Part shown: one piece after another, positions 10,801 to 23,189 of the stretch
Position numbering within the stretch: position 1 is the stretch's first letter
How the letters are laid out: each line of letters starts with the position of its first letter
Assembly (NCBI GenBank): GCA_027625915.1
Contig: JANTQA010000033.1
Coordinates: 496,001-560,000 of the forward strand
Reading direction: 5' to 3'
Length of the DNA: 64,000 bases
From: Anaeramoeba flamelloides
Lineage: Eukaryota; Metamonada; Anaeramoebidae
The notes under the pieces: model-generated
Database searches by the model: none
The model's input: only the letters and a program-made list of their open reading frames with translations
What the model was told of the DNA's origin: nothing
Program-made: the position numbers and the translations under genes

Positions 10801-12531
10801 GGTTAGTGTTGAGCTTGTTAAATTGGAAAATCAAATACAATTGGTAGATGGTATCTTATTATTTGATCGATCAACAATTGTTGGTGAAATTTCAACAAAT
10901 TTAGGAATACATTTTTTGTTCCGCTCGTTTCATTATTTTGAACACACCTATTTTTATTTTTTTGGGTTTTAAATTTTTTTCTTTTATTTGGATGAAAATG
11001 ATTAATTATAAAAACATTAAAACCTTGTAACTTAAATGTATTTTTATATTAGGTTTGGGAAAATACAATAAATTGGGTTTTTTTTGCCTATTTTTGATTT
11101 TGGGTGTGTCAAAATTTTTGGAGCGGGGTTTATATATATATATAAGGTCTTTACAAAAAGGTTGGTATTTTTTTTTTTACATTTCATAAAAATTACTCTT
11201 TTTTAGTGTAGTATTCATTAATTGAAGATATCGAATTAAGTTGAATATTAATACCAATCGGATAAATGGCTAAGGTATTTATTTCGAAATATTTTTAGTG
11301 AAATATTCTCAAAAAATGAAAAAAAAATAGCACTTTTTTCAGGGAAAAAAATGTACGACCAATCTCAATATAAATGGAAATATGGAAAGGGTACAAATGA
11401 TTTTTAAACAACAAAATGTAGTTATATGTTTTCAATTCTATTTGAAATTTTTTTGTGATTAAACAAGTTATGAAAACAGTTTTTTTCAATCATTTAGAAA
11501 ATAATAACCACCAATTTTGACACTTAAAAAATATCAGATAAAATTAAGATCAGAAAATTTAATATTTTTTATTAATGTATAAATACATACTAATAAACAA
11601 ATCGGATTTTTATCATAAACCGATAAATGGGTGTTAATGATTTTGGATGTTTAAATACTTTTTTGAAGATTGGGTTTAAAAGATATATATAATTAAAATA
11701 ATTATCATTAATAAAAGAACTTATATATAAGTTATTTATTAAAGGGTGTGGTAAAAAAATTTAAATCACTATATTAAACTCTGTTCTGATATTCCTATTT
11801 AAATATCTGAAATTGTTATATATAGGTAATCAGTTGTATATACTAAAATAATTTGCTGAGAGCTTTCATTTTGCTATAATTAAGTAATGAAATTTTTCTT
11901 ATCATGTTGATAAGATATTTTTTTATTTGTGAATGTTGGTGTTTATATATTATTTGGTTATTATAAATTTTAGATGGAGTTTAATTTCGTCGAAATTTCT
12001 AATTTAATAGAAAACTCATAAATGTATTATAATGTGTTTTGTTGATTTATATACTTAAGTTATTCTCTCGTTTTAATTAAATTTTGTTTTCCTCCTTTTC
12101 TATCAAATAGTATTTGGTTTTTTTTTCTTGAGATTATACCAATTGATATATTTTCAAATATAAATAAAATGTACCAATTTGTTTGGTGGTGCTGTTACTC
12201 TTAATTTTATAATACAAAGGTATTTTGAAATATTTTTTAAAAAAATGGTCTTTTTAATATTAAAAAAAACTAATTTTTTGTAATAGAATTGTGGATTCCT
12301 GTATTAAGATTTAATTATCCATTTTTTAAAAGTTTGTAGAAATTTATATTACTAAAATTTAAAAAAAAGTCTTGTTATTAAATTGTTTTTTTTTTTTTTA
12401 ATTATTTTTTTTAATTTTTTTATTAATACCTATTTTTAATTAGAAAATTAGTTTAATATCTTCAAATTTCTGTTTGGTAACTATTTTTTTGAAAGAAAAT
12501 TCACCTTTATATAAATTTGGTAAATTATTTT
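7880..12531. other. Gene-free stretch upstream of the kinase gene
   Basis: I see no convincing exon on either strand. A worn palindrome pair at about 8660-8830 (CATTAGGTTTACCAGAATTT and partner) belongs to the LINE-associated family. The 10738-11135 repeat is listed separately. TGTATATA occurs at 11834 without any apparent gene context. Everything else is A/T-rich with poly-T runs. Confidence 0.55.
10738..11135. repeat. Dispersed repeat with internal palindromes, copy 1
   Basis: A diverged copy of 23270-23705. Shared landmarks are TTACGTAA followed by TGTTTCGTT, an inverted pair ATTGTTGATCGATGG / TTTGATCGATCAACAATTG, and ATTTCAACAAATTT. A second inverted pair, CGCTCGTTTCATTATTTTGA (10921) and TGTCAAAATTTTTGGAGCGG (11106), brackets about 150 bases. 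The right side ends in GTTTATATATATATA, the same outer border as the TIR elements described below. No reading frame. Confidence 0.6.
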
Positions 12532-13309
12532 AAAGAGGTGCAATTTTTATAAATAAATCAGTCACAAATTTCTTACAAATTAATATCCATTCACCTCGAT
12601 TAATTTATAAAACTGAAGCAAAAATTGATCTCGCTAGATTAAAAATATACCGAAGAAAATATAAATTGATAGAAAAATTAGATTTCTTAAATTTAAAAAA
12701 TTAAAAACAATACTAAATTTTCGAAAATTGGAAAATTAAAATATTAATTGGCACACTAAGGGATTAAAATTATTAGAGTTAGAATTAAAAGTTTTTCGAT
12801 TAACCGAATTGGAAAATTCACCTAGTTGGAAAGTTCAACAATATCTAAAAATTATAAAACAACAAAATTGCAATTTCAAACAACAAAAATATTTAAACTG
12901 GAAAGCTTCAAAAAACAATTCTAAAATTTCGAAATTTTACTAATTGTTTAAATAGGTACTCTTATGTAACAAGTAAAAATAAAAATAAAAATTGTGATTT
13001 ATGTAAAGAAAAGTTAAATATTGATATCATTGAAGATTTCGATCATTTTTTTATGGGACTGTCCGGCCTATAAAATAAATCGAAAAATCTGGATATCTGA
13101 ATTTTTTGAAAAAAATAAAAAATTAATAATATCGGAGATATTATTAATAAAAAAGAATTCATCATATATATTATCATTAGTAAGTGATAATAAAATTTGT
13201 GATTCTTTAACAAAATTTCTAAAAAAAGTTTAGAAATTAGGGCACACAGGAGAAAAGCAATTTTCTCTCTTCAAAAATAAAAAAAAAAAAAAAAAGAGGT
13301 GCAATTTTT
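12532..13309 (+). mobile_element. 5'-truncated LINE insertion with 17-bp target-site duplication
   Basis: The 17 bases AAAGAGGTGCAATTTTT occur at 12532-12548 and again at 13293-13309, bracketing the insert and following a poly-A tail. Inside, on the plus strand, are traces of the C-terminal part of a non-LTR reverse-transcriptase protein. They include TEAKIDLARLKIYRRKYKLI (12612) and a zinc-binding pattern CDLC...H...C, where FLWDCPAYKINRKIW is typical of the post-RT region. The coding trace ends at a stop near 13231. The frame shifts between CDLC and DCPAY, and further stops occur upstream, so the copy is inactive. The short 3' end (GGAGAAAAGCAATTTTCTC) can form a small stem-loop before the A tail. 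This copy lacks the palindrome array seen in the others. Confidence 0.82.
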
Positions 13310-15073
13310 TTTTTAGAAAAAAAAATCAAACAAAATTAAATTAATATGATTACCAATGATACCTAAATTCAACAATGGGTATTCTTATATCAGCGTGTAC
13401 AGAAATGGAATTTTGAAGAGTGAATTTATAAATTTCACAAGTACACATGAAAGATGAGGCTCAAATTATCTTTATTAAGAAAATAAAAAAACAAAGAATA
13501 AAACAAAAAAAAAGTAATAAAAAATTTTTTAAAAGGGGCAATAAGAAGGAATTTATAAAAAAAAAAAAAAAACAGATTATCTTTAATTAAGAACAGTCAA
13601 AATCCAGAAAGACGGGTTTGGTTTCTTTGATTTTGATTTGATATATAATCAATAAATGTTCGTTTGTGGTAGATGGTTGTTTAATGGTCTAGTCATTTAC
13701 GATGTATTTACCCCACACTCAAGGAGTTGGTTGAAACTCGAAAAGGGGCATTGTGGAGAGGTACTTCATTTGAGTCACAAAATTCAAATAACAAATCAAA
13801 AATTTTGAGACGATCTTATTTGCAAAATATTCAATTAATAAAAATTTAAAAGTACTCTCAATTTCAAAAAATCCAAATTTTTAAAAAAAAAAAAAAAGTA
13901 TTTCCTTATTTTATATTTCTAAGGGGTTTAATTTCTTTAATTTAATACATTTTTTTTCTACACGTATATAATCAATGAAATTCAATTTAATCTAATTCAT
14001 AGTTATTTTGTAACCATTCACATTGACTAAGTAAGGATTTTCTAAACATTCATGAGATTAAAATATCTGATTTTAAAAAAGAAAAAAATGAAAAAAAAAA
14101 TCACGGAGATCTCAAAAATTAGCCCAAGAGAAACACTTCAAAACTCAGATAGTTGTTTGCAAAATTGTAGTTCATAACTATTCTTATAGGAAATTATGTG
14201 TCAACTCTTGGGTACTTTTTTCTAAAAATGTTCTCATTTTTGATTGTTGGTTTTTGGAGATCGATTGTACTTCATATATTGGATAGTTTTTGATTGTTTA
14301 TTAGGAACTCATTTAAAATTACAAATTTTTTTTTTCCCATTTGAGAAAATTATTTTTAACTGTAATGGCTCTGCCATTAATTGTTGTAATTTCTTTTTTT
14401 TTTTTTTTTCTGATTTGCTTTTAAACTTTGATATTTTTTGACTTTGCTTTTTCTTTTTTCTTTTCAAGTGACTCATACTTTCATGTTTCCGTATCTCTGT
14501 ATTAGTAAGTAGGCGAATGATCTTTTTTCCTTTGTAACTCTTCTTCTCAATCCAAAGAAAATTCAGCCAAGGAGGAGGAGAAAATGGAAAAAAATCTGAA
14601 AGCAGCAAAATTATTGAAACTAAATTGTTTGATAAAATGTCAAAATAAAATCAAAATGAAATTATTAGATGAAAGGATATTTTATTGAAGAAATTGTAAT
14701 TTTGTTTAAGAACAAAAAATTTTATCATTATTTTGTCTTTCATACAAAATTGGACTTATTAATTGAAAATTTAATTAAAAAATATTAATTTATTTTTTTT
14801 TTTTTTTTTTTGCATTTTTAAAAAAAAATAAAATTCTGTGAAATAATTTTTGTTTTTTTGAAAAATATCATCAGAAGAAAATAAAATAAAAGTGAAATTA
14901 ATAGAAATTAAAAATTTTTGAAAAGATTTTCAAATTCAAAGACAGACCACCAAAAATAAAAAGAGGAAGAAGAAGAGGAAGAGGAAGAGGAGAAAGAGAA
15001 TTGAAAAATTAAAATAAAAAATAAAAAAAAAAAAAAAAATTGAAAGATTAAATAGAAAAAATGATAGATTAAA
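13310..15073. other. Non-coding stretch downstream of the ML-domain gene
   Basis: Nothing certain is coded here. The minus strand at 14309-14595 has an open frame after a good acceptor (TGCTGCTTTCAG) that reads PPPWLNFLWIEKKSYKGKK..., but no partner exon was found. A small inverted pair (TTAGCCCAAGAG at 14117, CTCTTGGGTA at 14207) frames about 75 bases. Confidence 0.45.
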
Positions 15074-17829
15074 TTAATCAGAAGTGTCGTCAAGTGCACT
15101 AAGGTTACTATCTGAATTGTCAAAGCTAAATTCTTCATCATCATCATCCTCATCGGAATCTTGATCAACTTGGGTGGATTGAGATTTTGAGAAACTTGAT
15201 TTGACATTATCTTCAGTAATTTGTTCCCAGTTTGTGGTTGCTTGTGCAAATCTATCGGATGCAATGATTTCTTTTTGTTTTTTGTTCTTGGATCGGGATT
15301 GTCTTACTAAGATGATAACGAGAATAAGAATACATAGAAAACCAATTGGGAGACCAATACTTAAACCAAGAACTAAGGCATCGTTATCTTTAGCTTCGGT
15401 TGATGGGCTAGCTTCAGGTGAGGGTGTCACTGCACATGTGGAATTGTCACCATTACATTCACCACATACATCAACTCTGCATTGGCACAAGATTTCATCT
15501 TTTTGGATTGTTACAATCTTTGTGTCGTAGTCATATTCAAGACCGATTGGGTTTAATTTTCCATATATAATTGGTCCACTGAATCTTGGGGGGACATTGG
15601 ATTTTGGATCAAATACAAGTTCGCCTTCATCCATGGTTAGCATTTCGTTACTTGTTTTACTCCATCTCCCTGAAAATGTTGCCTCTCCTTTCATATAAAA
15701 ATCCTCCAAAGAACTATTGAAATATTATTAATTAGTTGTTTTCAATGTTTTAAGAATTGTTATGATGTTTAAATATTCTGTGTTTCAAAAAAAAGCAATA
15801 AAATAATTCTTTTTGAAAATAACTTTCTTCAAATATAAATTTCATGTAGGTTCTGATTTAAGTATATTGGTGATTGTCATTTTCGCTTAATTAAGAATGA
15901 AAGTTATTTTTACAATTAAAATAGTCCTTAAGTTTGAAGAAAAACTGTTGTTGTTGAAGTTCCTGAAGTTCCTTTAAATTTAATTATTTGTTTGCCTTGA
16001 TATTTTTTTTTGATATTTTTTGATATTTTTATTTATTGTTTTTTTTTTTTTTCTATTTTTTAAATTTTCGAAATAAAAAAAATCATTCAATAAATAACAA
16101 CCAAATCATACATTTATAAAAGATCCAAAATTGATTGAAAGAATTTAAAGGAATTACAGAGTTTCTAAATTAGGCAACAGTTAAAAAAAAACAACAAAAT
16201 TTTAATTTTGATCTTTAAACTTGTCGTTTAATTGAAATTTCATAAAGAGAATGAATAATAAAAGATTCAAAAACAAAAACCATACTCCATATAGTTAGTA
16301 GCAGAGCCTACCCAAAAATTGACTTTATAAGTAATAACTGAATAATCATCATAACTTGAATCAATCACCGTGATTTTTCCATCAAAAGCCCATTGGTATT
16401 CTGAAGCAGTTACTTCAATTCCAAAATCATCTATTTTAAATATATATAAAGAGAGAGAGAAAGAGAGAGATGTTGATAATAATAATAATAATAAAAATTA
16501 AAAGAATTGAAAAAATTGGATATAAATTTGCAAATTTTTTTTTTTCCAAATATAACTGTTTTTTGACCGAATATTTTAGTTACTATGATTTTTAGATGGA
16601 AATATTTTTATTTTTATGGTTTTTTTTTAATAGTTATTTTAAAAAAGCGAATACAAATAAAAAAAAAAAAAAAGTTTTAAATAGTATCTCGATCATACTG
16701 AAAACAGTTTAAAAGTACACAACGATCATTGTAAAATTTTTACTTTTTTCACTTTTGTAAAATGACTATCTTTTCTTTTAGTTTAAACAAATAATTATTA
16801 AATTGTCTCGTTTTTTTATTTTAAAGTTTATCTAATTAACCAATAGCAAATGGGTGTTAATAAGAAAATTTAATTTGTATTATTTCAAATAACTGGGATT
16901 TCATTTTTTTTATAAAAATTTTTTTTTTCTTTTATTTTCTTTTCTTTATTTGTTTATTTTTAATCTAAACTTTTAAAGAGATCTCAAACACTTGTATAAA
17001 TAATAAAAAATAAAAAAAAAAAAATAAAAAAATAAATAAAAAATTAGGAAAGTTCAATCCAAATAAATTCCGAAAGTAGAAAAGGACGAAAATTTTAAAA
17101 AGAAAAGGATGAGAATATTTTAAAGGAAAAGATGGTGAAATTTTTAAAAATATTAAAGCAATTCCAAAAAAGTTTTAACAGTTATATGTCAACTCCAGAT
17201 TTTGTGTTCATTAATTATTAACTTATTTAAGAATTATGATATTTATTTTTCAAAAAGTGAAAAAAGTTTTAATAATTCCACATCAAAATGTTCTATTTTA
17301 ATTTATTAAACCTTTTAAAGTATGCTTTTTAAGTAAATTTAATATAATCTATTAATTTTGAGTGTATTATGAAAATTACTTGAGAATTAATTGATTGAAT
17401 TGAAGTTATTGAACTGAAAATGGAAATGGAAATGGAAATGGAAATGGAAATGGAAATGGAAATGGAAATGGAAATGGAAATGGAAAGAGTAATAAAATAG
17501 ATCTTACTATCCGAGGATCCTTCTAATTTTGAAAATCCTCCTCTTGAATTGTCATCATAATCACCTAAGTCGCCAACTTGTATCCAGTCACCTACCTTTC
17601 GATCAACAACTTGTTCGTTTTCAAAGTTTGCAACATTATTTACCTCTATAGCCCAATCTATATAAGATTTCCATTCACAATCAGGATTAGGGCCAGGTGT
17701 AGGGGTTGGTGTTGGTCCTGTGGAATTTGATACTGTTGCATCCATTTCAAAACACCCAAAGTCAAGAGAACCTTGATCACAACTTACTGTGACTTTAATT
17801 TCACCTAATATACCTTCTGGAATACTTTT

Positions 17830-17862
<33 letters not shown>

Positions 17863-18648
17863 TTTGTTTGAAATAATTAAATTTATTTTTTTTAACATTT
17901 TTTTTAACATTTTTTTCAAAATGAGAGAAAATGCGTCAAGAAAAGAGAAATTGAAAATTGAAAATTATAAAACCAAAACTATTTAAAATCGACTTTCTAT
18001 TTAATTTTGATGAAATTATCATAAATAACCTTATCAGAGTTACAAACTTGAGTTTTTACCGTTTTTTTTAATTTTGATTTCTATATATTCTAAAACAAAC
18101 AGATACCATAAATCACAAAAACTTGAAAATCAAAAGATCGTTCAATTAAAAGAATAAACAAAATAATGATAAAGAAATAATTTGTCTTTTTTTTATTCAG
18201 ACTAAAGCAATAAAAATAATTTAGATCTGTTTTTATTTTTAGTTGAAATAAAGTATTTTTCTTGATCTCATAAATAGTTAAATTTTTCATCAAATATTTA
18301 CAATGGGCCGATATTAAAGTTAAAAAAAAAAAAAAAAAAAAACTGAAAAGAGTCAATCAGAGGAGAGTTCTGTAAAAACTGTGATTTAAGTTATTTTTGT
18401 TGTTTCTAGAAATCCTTTAAAATTTGCATTTATCAAAATAAAAAAAAATAAAATAAAATAAAAAAAAAAGTCTTTTACTTTTTTCACAAAAATACAATTT
18501 TAAAAGGATAGAGAGACAAACGAACAAGTTAGAAAGTCTGTTTCTGTGACTTTTTTATTAATCTTTCTTTTTCTCTTTTTCAATTTTGGAAATTACCAAA
18601 AACAAAAAAAAAAAAAAAATGTTTCATTTTTGTTATTGGGAAGGGTTT

Positions 18649-18687
<39 letters not shown>

Positions 18688-19212
18688 AAAAAAAAAAAAT
18701 AAAATTATTTTTTGTTGTGTCAAAAAGGATTTTGTGAATTATGGTAGAAACAATTTAAAAATGATAATTTGAGAGTTCAAATGCTTTCACTCATTTGTAA
18801 AAAGTTGTAAATTCACCAAAAGTGAGAAAGAAAAAAAGAGAAAAACTCCAAAGAAATTTAAAATAAAAAATAAATTAATTAATTACATAATACCATGATC
18901 TGTACGGGTGTGGGTTTCTATTGGAATTGGGCAATCAAGAAAGTCGCAAATTGAAAAAGTTTCTGTTATTAAAGGATCTCCATGAAAATCATTGATCCAA
19001 GCTTTTACTTCGCATGATGAAGCAGTTGTGATAGTCTCTGTGTTTTTGTAGAGTAGAGTGTAACTAAACTCGGTACCAACGATAAACGAATCAGCTGGTT
19101 CGTAATCAACACTAACTACTGTAAGGACTTGTTCGTCGTCACAGTTGTTCCAGGTAATTGTACACGTAATTAAGTTTATAGCAAGTAAAATAAGTAAAAA
19201 TATTTTGAACAT
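15074..19212 (-). CDS. Type I membrane protein with secreted ML (MD-2/NPC2-like) lipid-recognition domain
   Basis: Four minus-strand exons (19212-18887, 17824-17508, 16430-16286, 15713-15074) with GT-AG borders and matching phases give 475 residues. Residues 1-17 (MFKIFLLILLAINLITC) are a signal peptide. Residues 20-145 fit the ML fold: WNNCDDE start, CEVKAWINDFHGDPL, CDFLDCPIPIE, IPEGILGEIKVTVSC, GCFEM, with paired cysteines as in NPC2 and Der p 2 proteins that bind sterols or lipids. A TPTPTPGP linker leads to an unrecognised, probably beta-rich region (about 160-320). A short cysteine cluster (CQCRVDVCGECNGDNSTC), a single membrane helix (ALVLGLSIGLPIGFLCILIL) and an acidic, serine-rich cytosolic tail follow. 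ML proteins are usually small and soluble; one anchored by a membrane helix is unusual. It may act as a lipid receptor at the surface or in the endosome (inference). The phase-2 junction at 18887/17824 is chosen to keep the ML frame. Confidence 0.78.
17417..17486. repeat. (GGAAAT)n hexanucleotide microsatellite
   Basis: About twelve tandem copies of GGAAAT lie within intron 2 of the ML-domain gene, some 20 bases beyond the donor at 17508. A second low-complexity run (poly-T at 17828-17862) sits just before the acceptor of the same gene's exon 2. Confidence 0.9.
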
Positions 19213-21000
19213 TTTGGAAATAAAAAAGAAAAAGAAATAAAATGAGAAATGTTGGAAAATATTTCAATTAAGTTGAGTTGTTAATTGGTGATAAGACTCA
19301 AGATTTTATTTGAAAAGTTTCTTTTTTTTTTTTTAAACTGACATTTTTATTTTTAATAATTTTCATACACAAAATTAACTTCAACAAAAACAAATCTCGC
19401 CTGTTGGTTTCCTTTTAAAAATAAAAAGCGAATAAATTTCATATAAAAAAAAACTTTTTTTTTCTAAAAATCGTAAATTCTCTTGACAAATAGAACAGCG
19501 TTTACCGAGTTGTTGGTTCTAATGAACCTTCTTCAATAAAAAAAAAAAGTTTTTGATGTTTGTTTTTTTTTCGAAATTTTGGTTTCTTTCCAACATTAAC
19601 AATCGAATTCCTGATACACTGCTCTGAAAAAAGTTCTAAATGTTCAAAAGTCAATGTTGTTAATTTTGCAAAGATTGAAGAAAATTCCATTATTAATCTC
19701 TGATCGTGCCAAATAAAATCTAAAGGATTCTAAACCAAACATTAACAAATTTGATTTTTAACGATTCTGTTACAAAAAGAAAATAAAAACAAAACAAAAC
19801 CAAACGATCTTTGGAATCAATGATACAGATCAAAGTTCATTATCCAATTATATAAAAATAATACCTTTTTTTGAAAAAAAAAATTTTTTTGTTTTTTATT
19901 TGCAGTTTTTCTCTAAAAAAGCTTTTTTTAATGGTACAAACTTGCAAACATTCTAAAATAACAAAAAACTGTTGGGCTGAAGTTTAGATTCCATTTTTGA
20001 ATTTCATTTCAGTTAACTTTACCAAAATGCTTTCATTTCGCATTAGGAATTTGACGGAAATAAAATTTAGGTTGATTATCTATGAATCATTTGACAATAA
20101 TCCCCCCCTGGGCTTGTTAGCGAACCCCGTTAAAACCAATCGAATTAAGCAAGATTTGAATGTCTTTTTATTCGAAACACCAAAAATTGGAAAAAAAAGG
20201 TTAAAGAGAAAACTGAATAATTGGTGAAAAATATCTCTCTTTTTATTCCCAAATCATTATAGGTTGCTTATTTTTGAAAGTAGACAATTTAAAATGGAAG
20301 AATGCAACTGTAAAGTATTTGGTGTATATTTCAATCATCATTTTTGTTGTATAGTTTTTTTGGACTTGAAGTGAAAAAAATCGAAAAAATTTCTCATAAA
20401 ATAGAAGTTATAAAGGGTTTTTTAGAAAAATGATAAAAAGTTTGTGATAGGGCAAAGGTGTTATTAAACTTCAAAAGTATCACAATTTTTTATCCTACTT
20501 GAAAAAAAAGTTTTTTTTATTTTGTAAAATAAATGTGAAAAAATTCTCACTTCATTTTCCTTTTCAAAATGGAATCGATTGGAATAAAAAGCCTCTCGTA
20601 TTTCCGAATAGACAAGGAAAAGTAAGGAATAGTAAAAGTAAGTTGAAGTGTAAATTTTTTCACATTTGTTTTGCAAATATTTTTCTCAAACATTTCAAAA
20701 TTTAACTATGATTTATCGCAATTTAGCTTTGTAAAGTTTTCTCTTTTAGGATGGTTTGGCTTTGTGAACGTATTTTTTTCTTATTACTGTGAAAAGGATT
20801 GGTGTAAATAATCTACTCATGCCAAGATCTTACAAACACGACGAATTGTTAGAATTTAATTTGATTATGTAATGTGGATAAAATAATTTGTGTCTGTGGA
20901 AAAGTCCATTCTAGATTTCAAAATAAAAAGGGTCTTTGATTTTTCAATAATTGGAGATCTCGACATTAACGATTCAAAAAAAACCTTCAAATGATAAAAG
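19213..21000. other. Upstream flank of the ML-domain gene; two small open frames
   Basis: Two short frames have a less repetitive composition than their surroundings. The minus-strand frame 19690-19502 reads MEFSSIFAKLTTLTFEHLEL... (62 residues). The plus-strand frame 20027-20227 reads MLSFRIRNLTEIKFRLIIYE... and is locally GC-richer (CCCCCCCTGGGC). Neither matches a family I recognise, and neither joins a neighbour by clear splice sites. I leave them uncalled. Confidence 0.4.
20510..20680. repeat. Hairpin repeat (AAATGTGAAAAA...CACTTCATTTT), copy 1
   Basis: AAATGTGAAAAAATTCTCAC at 20531 pairs with GTGTAAATTTTTTCACATTT near 20649-20668, around a loop of about 80 bases. A closely related hairpin (AAATGTGAAAAATTTTCAC ... 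GTGAAAAATGTTTCATATTT) lies at 48505-48640 inside a TIR element. This may be the core of a worn copy of that element. Confidence 0.55.
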
Positions 21001-22080
21001 TTAATATGTGATTGGTTTCATAAAGTTTCTGGAATTCAAACAGAAATTTACCCAACTGGGGATCAAATTTGGATTATTTTGATACAATAAAAAAAAATTG
21101 AGGGTTTTAAATAATTTTTTGCAATCGAAATCTAAAATTTCAAAAAAATGGAGATAATTTTGAAAATAATTTTTAACATATTTAATTCCTAATGCGCAAA
21201 TAGACTCAAAAAAACAAATATTATACCTGCAAAATTGATTTAAGTTTTGGTATTCCTTTTGATAATGATTTCGATGATTTATTGGAACAAAAAAAAAAAA
21301 AAAAGTTATGGGGGTTATTTTGAAAAAGGTATTGGCTTGAGTAAATCTTTTTTTCAAGTTTACTCTAAGATTTTTAAAAACCATCAAGAAAGAAAAAAAG
21401 AGTACTACACTGTGAGTTTATTGTGAATTGAACTTTCAAAAAAAATTGAAAATTTGTGATGTTCAAACTTGGAATTTAATTTTTCAAAATAAAAAGAAAA
21501 TTTTTTTTTCTTAGATCAAAAATAGTTAACCAAATTAAGATTTGGAGAAATGAAAAGATCTTCATCAAACCATTTAGAAATTACACTTTCCGAGGTAATT
21601 ATTCAAACTTCCTTCTTGAACTTTGTTTAGAAACTGTGATCCTCCCGAGGGTCAAAAAAATATGTTTTACAAAGACCATAATCTGTTATTCAAAATAAGC
21701 CCCATTTTTTTTTTTTTTTTTTTTTTGTTCCAATAAATCATCGAAATCATAATATAATGAAATACCAAAACTAAAATCGGTTTTGAAGGTATACTACTTT
21801 TTTTTTTTGAGTCTATTTTAAAATTAGGAATTAAATATGTTTTTAAATTTTTTGATATTTTTCAAAGTTCACATCTTACTTCTTATTCCAAAGAATGCAA
21901 ATAATTCTTTTTTTGATTCCTTTGTAATCATTGTACTCTTTTTTATTTCCCTGATAAGTTTTTTTATTTCTTATTAAATTTTATTTTTTTCAAATTATCT
22001 CCCCATTATCAAAATTTAAAAAACAATATTATTTTTTTTTTAATTTTTTAAAAAAGTATTTAATAGATCCCAAAAAAAAT
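21001..22080. repeat. Long inverted-repeat element
   Basis: The arm at about 21150-21320 is the reverse complement of about 21685-21870. Shared stretches are TTGTTCCAATAAATCATCG, TACCAAAACT, GGTATA, TTTGAGTCTATTT and TAGGAATTAAATATGTT. Outward, TTCAAATTATCTCCCCATT (21989) matches TTCAAAATTATCTCC of the left arm, with about 120 bases extra on the right. The arms flank a loop of about 350 bases with no coding capacity. An open frame across the left arm (21387-21001, minus) is a by-product of the repeat. It resembles a non-autonomous DNA element whose transcript would fold on itself. Confidence 0.65.
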
Positions 22081-23189
22081 AAATATTTGTGGTTTTTCTT
22101 TTTAAAATTTAAGTATCAATCATTTTTTCAACAATAATGTCGTTTATAAGTTTATCCCTGGAAATTAAATTATTTTAATTTGAAAGGATATCAAAAGAAT
22201 CTTTTTTTCTAATAGAATTTTTTTAATGAATAAAAAATTCTTTTTTCATTTCAATGTAAACAGAAAAAATTAATTTTTAAAATGTTTTTGAAAAATTATT
22301 CAATAAGGGTCTTTAATGAGTAGAAATGCCAATAAAAACAAATAAGATTAAAATGGAATTATTTCTAAATTTTAAATTTTTGTGGTTCTAAAAATTCAAA
22401 AAAAACAAATAATTTTGAGAATTCTTATAATATACGAATTTGGATGTTTTTTTTTTTTAATAAAAATTCATTAAAAATAAACCTATTTTCTGAGAATATT
22501 TTCAAATTAGATTTTTCTTGTTCTGTAAGAATTTCTTTTTTTAATATTACAGCATTATAAAACCAATCTCATATTTACTTTTGTTTATTGTTGGTTTATT
22601 TAATTGTTTACTATATATACCTTTTAGAAAAAAAAAAAAAAAACAAACAAACATATATTTTATCCGGAAAGTTGGATTAAACCCAAATATACAAGTTATT
22701 ATGTCAATAGTAGATATTCACAAGCTAATTTCAAAATTATTTTTTTTCATGCTTGGTTTTTAAAAAACTAAAATATGTGAGAAAATCTTATATTTTGTTT
22801 TAGATATATATATTTCTCATGTATGATTCCAACTATCATTTGAACTTAGTTCTAAATGACAAACACTTTTTAAATAAAACACAATACTTTAATATTTCAG
22901 CTTAAAATAACTTTTAATACACACTCTAATTAATCAAAATAAGCCTAAAAAAAATTTTTTTTTTTCAGGGTCAATTTTTGAACAGAAACTTTATTTGTGT
23001 CAAAGTGTTACTAACATTTTTTTTCAAATATCAAATATTTTTTATAAATGACTTTTGAAGATTAAATAAAAAATAAGAATAATAATAAACATCAATGAAT
23101 AGTTGATAAACAAAACAGAATAAAATCTAATCAATCAATAGATTTTCTCAAAAATAAACTAAAATTCAAAATTTTCCACACAGCTAAAA

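Noticed and set aside
14309-14595. Minus-strand frame PPPWLNFLWIEKKSYKGKK... after a good acceptor
   Set aside because: No upstream donor or companion exon in the 480 bases before it, and half of it is poly-lysine; not enough for a gene call.
19502-19690. 62-residue minus-strand frame upstream of the ML gene
   Set aside because: Composition is plausible but it joins nothing. The ML gene already begins with its own signal peptide, so this is not its first exon.
20027-20227. 66-residue plus-strand frame in a GC-richer islet
   Set aside because: No family, no splice partner; could be an old transposon scrap.
21001-21387. 128-residue open frame on the minus strand
   Set aside because: It covers one arm of a long inverted repeat; the other arm does not keep the frame.
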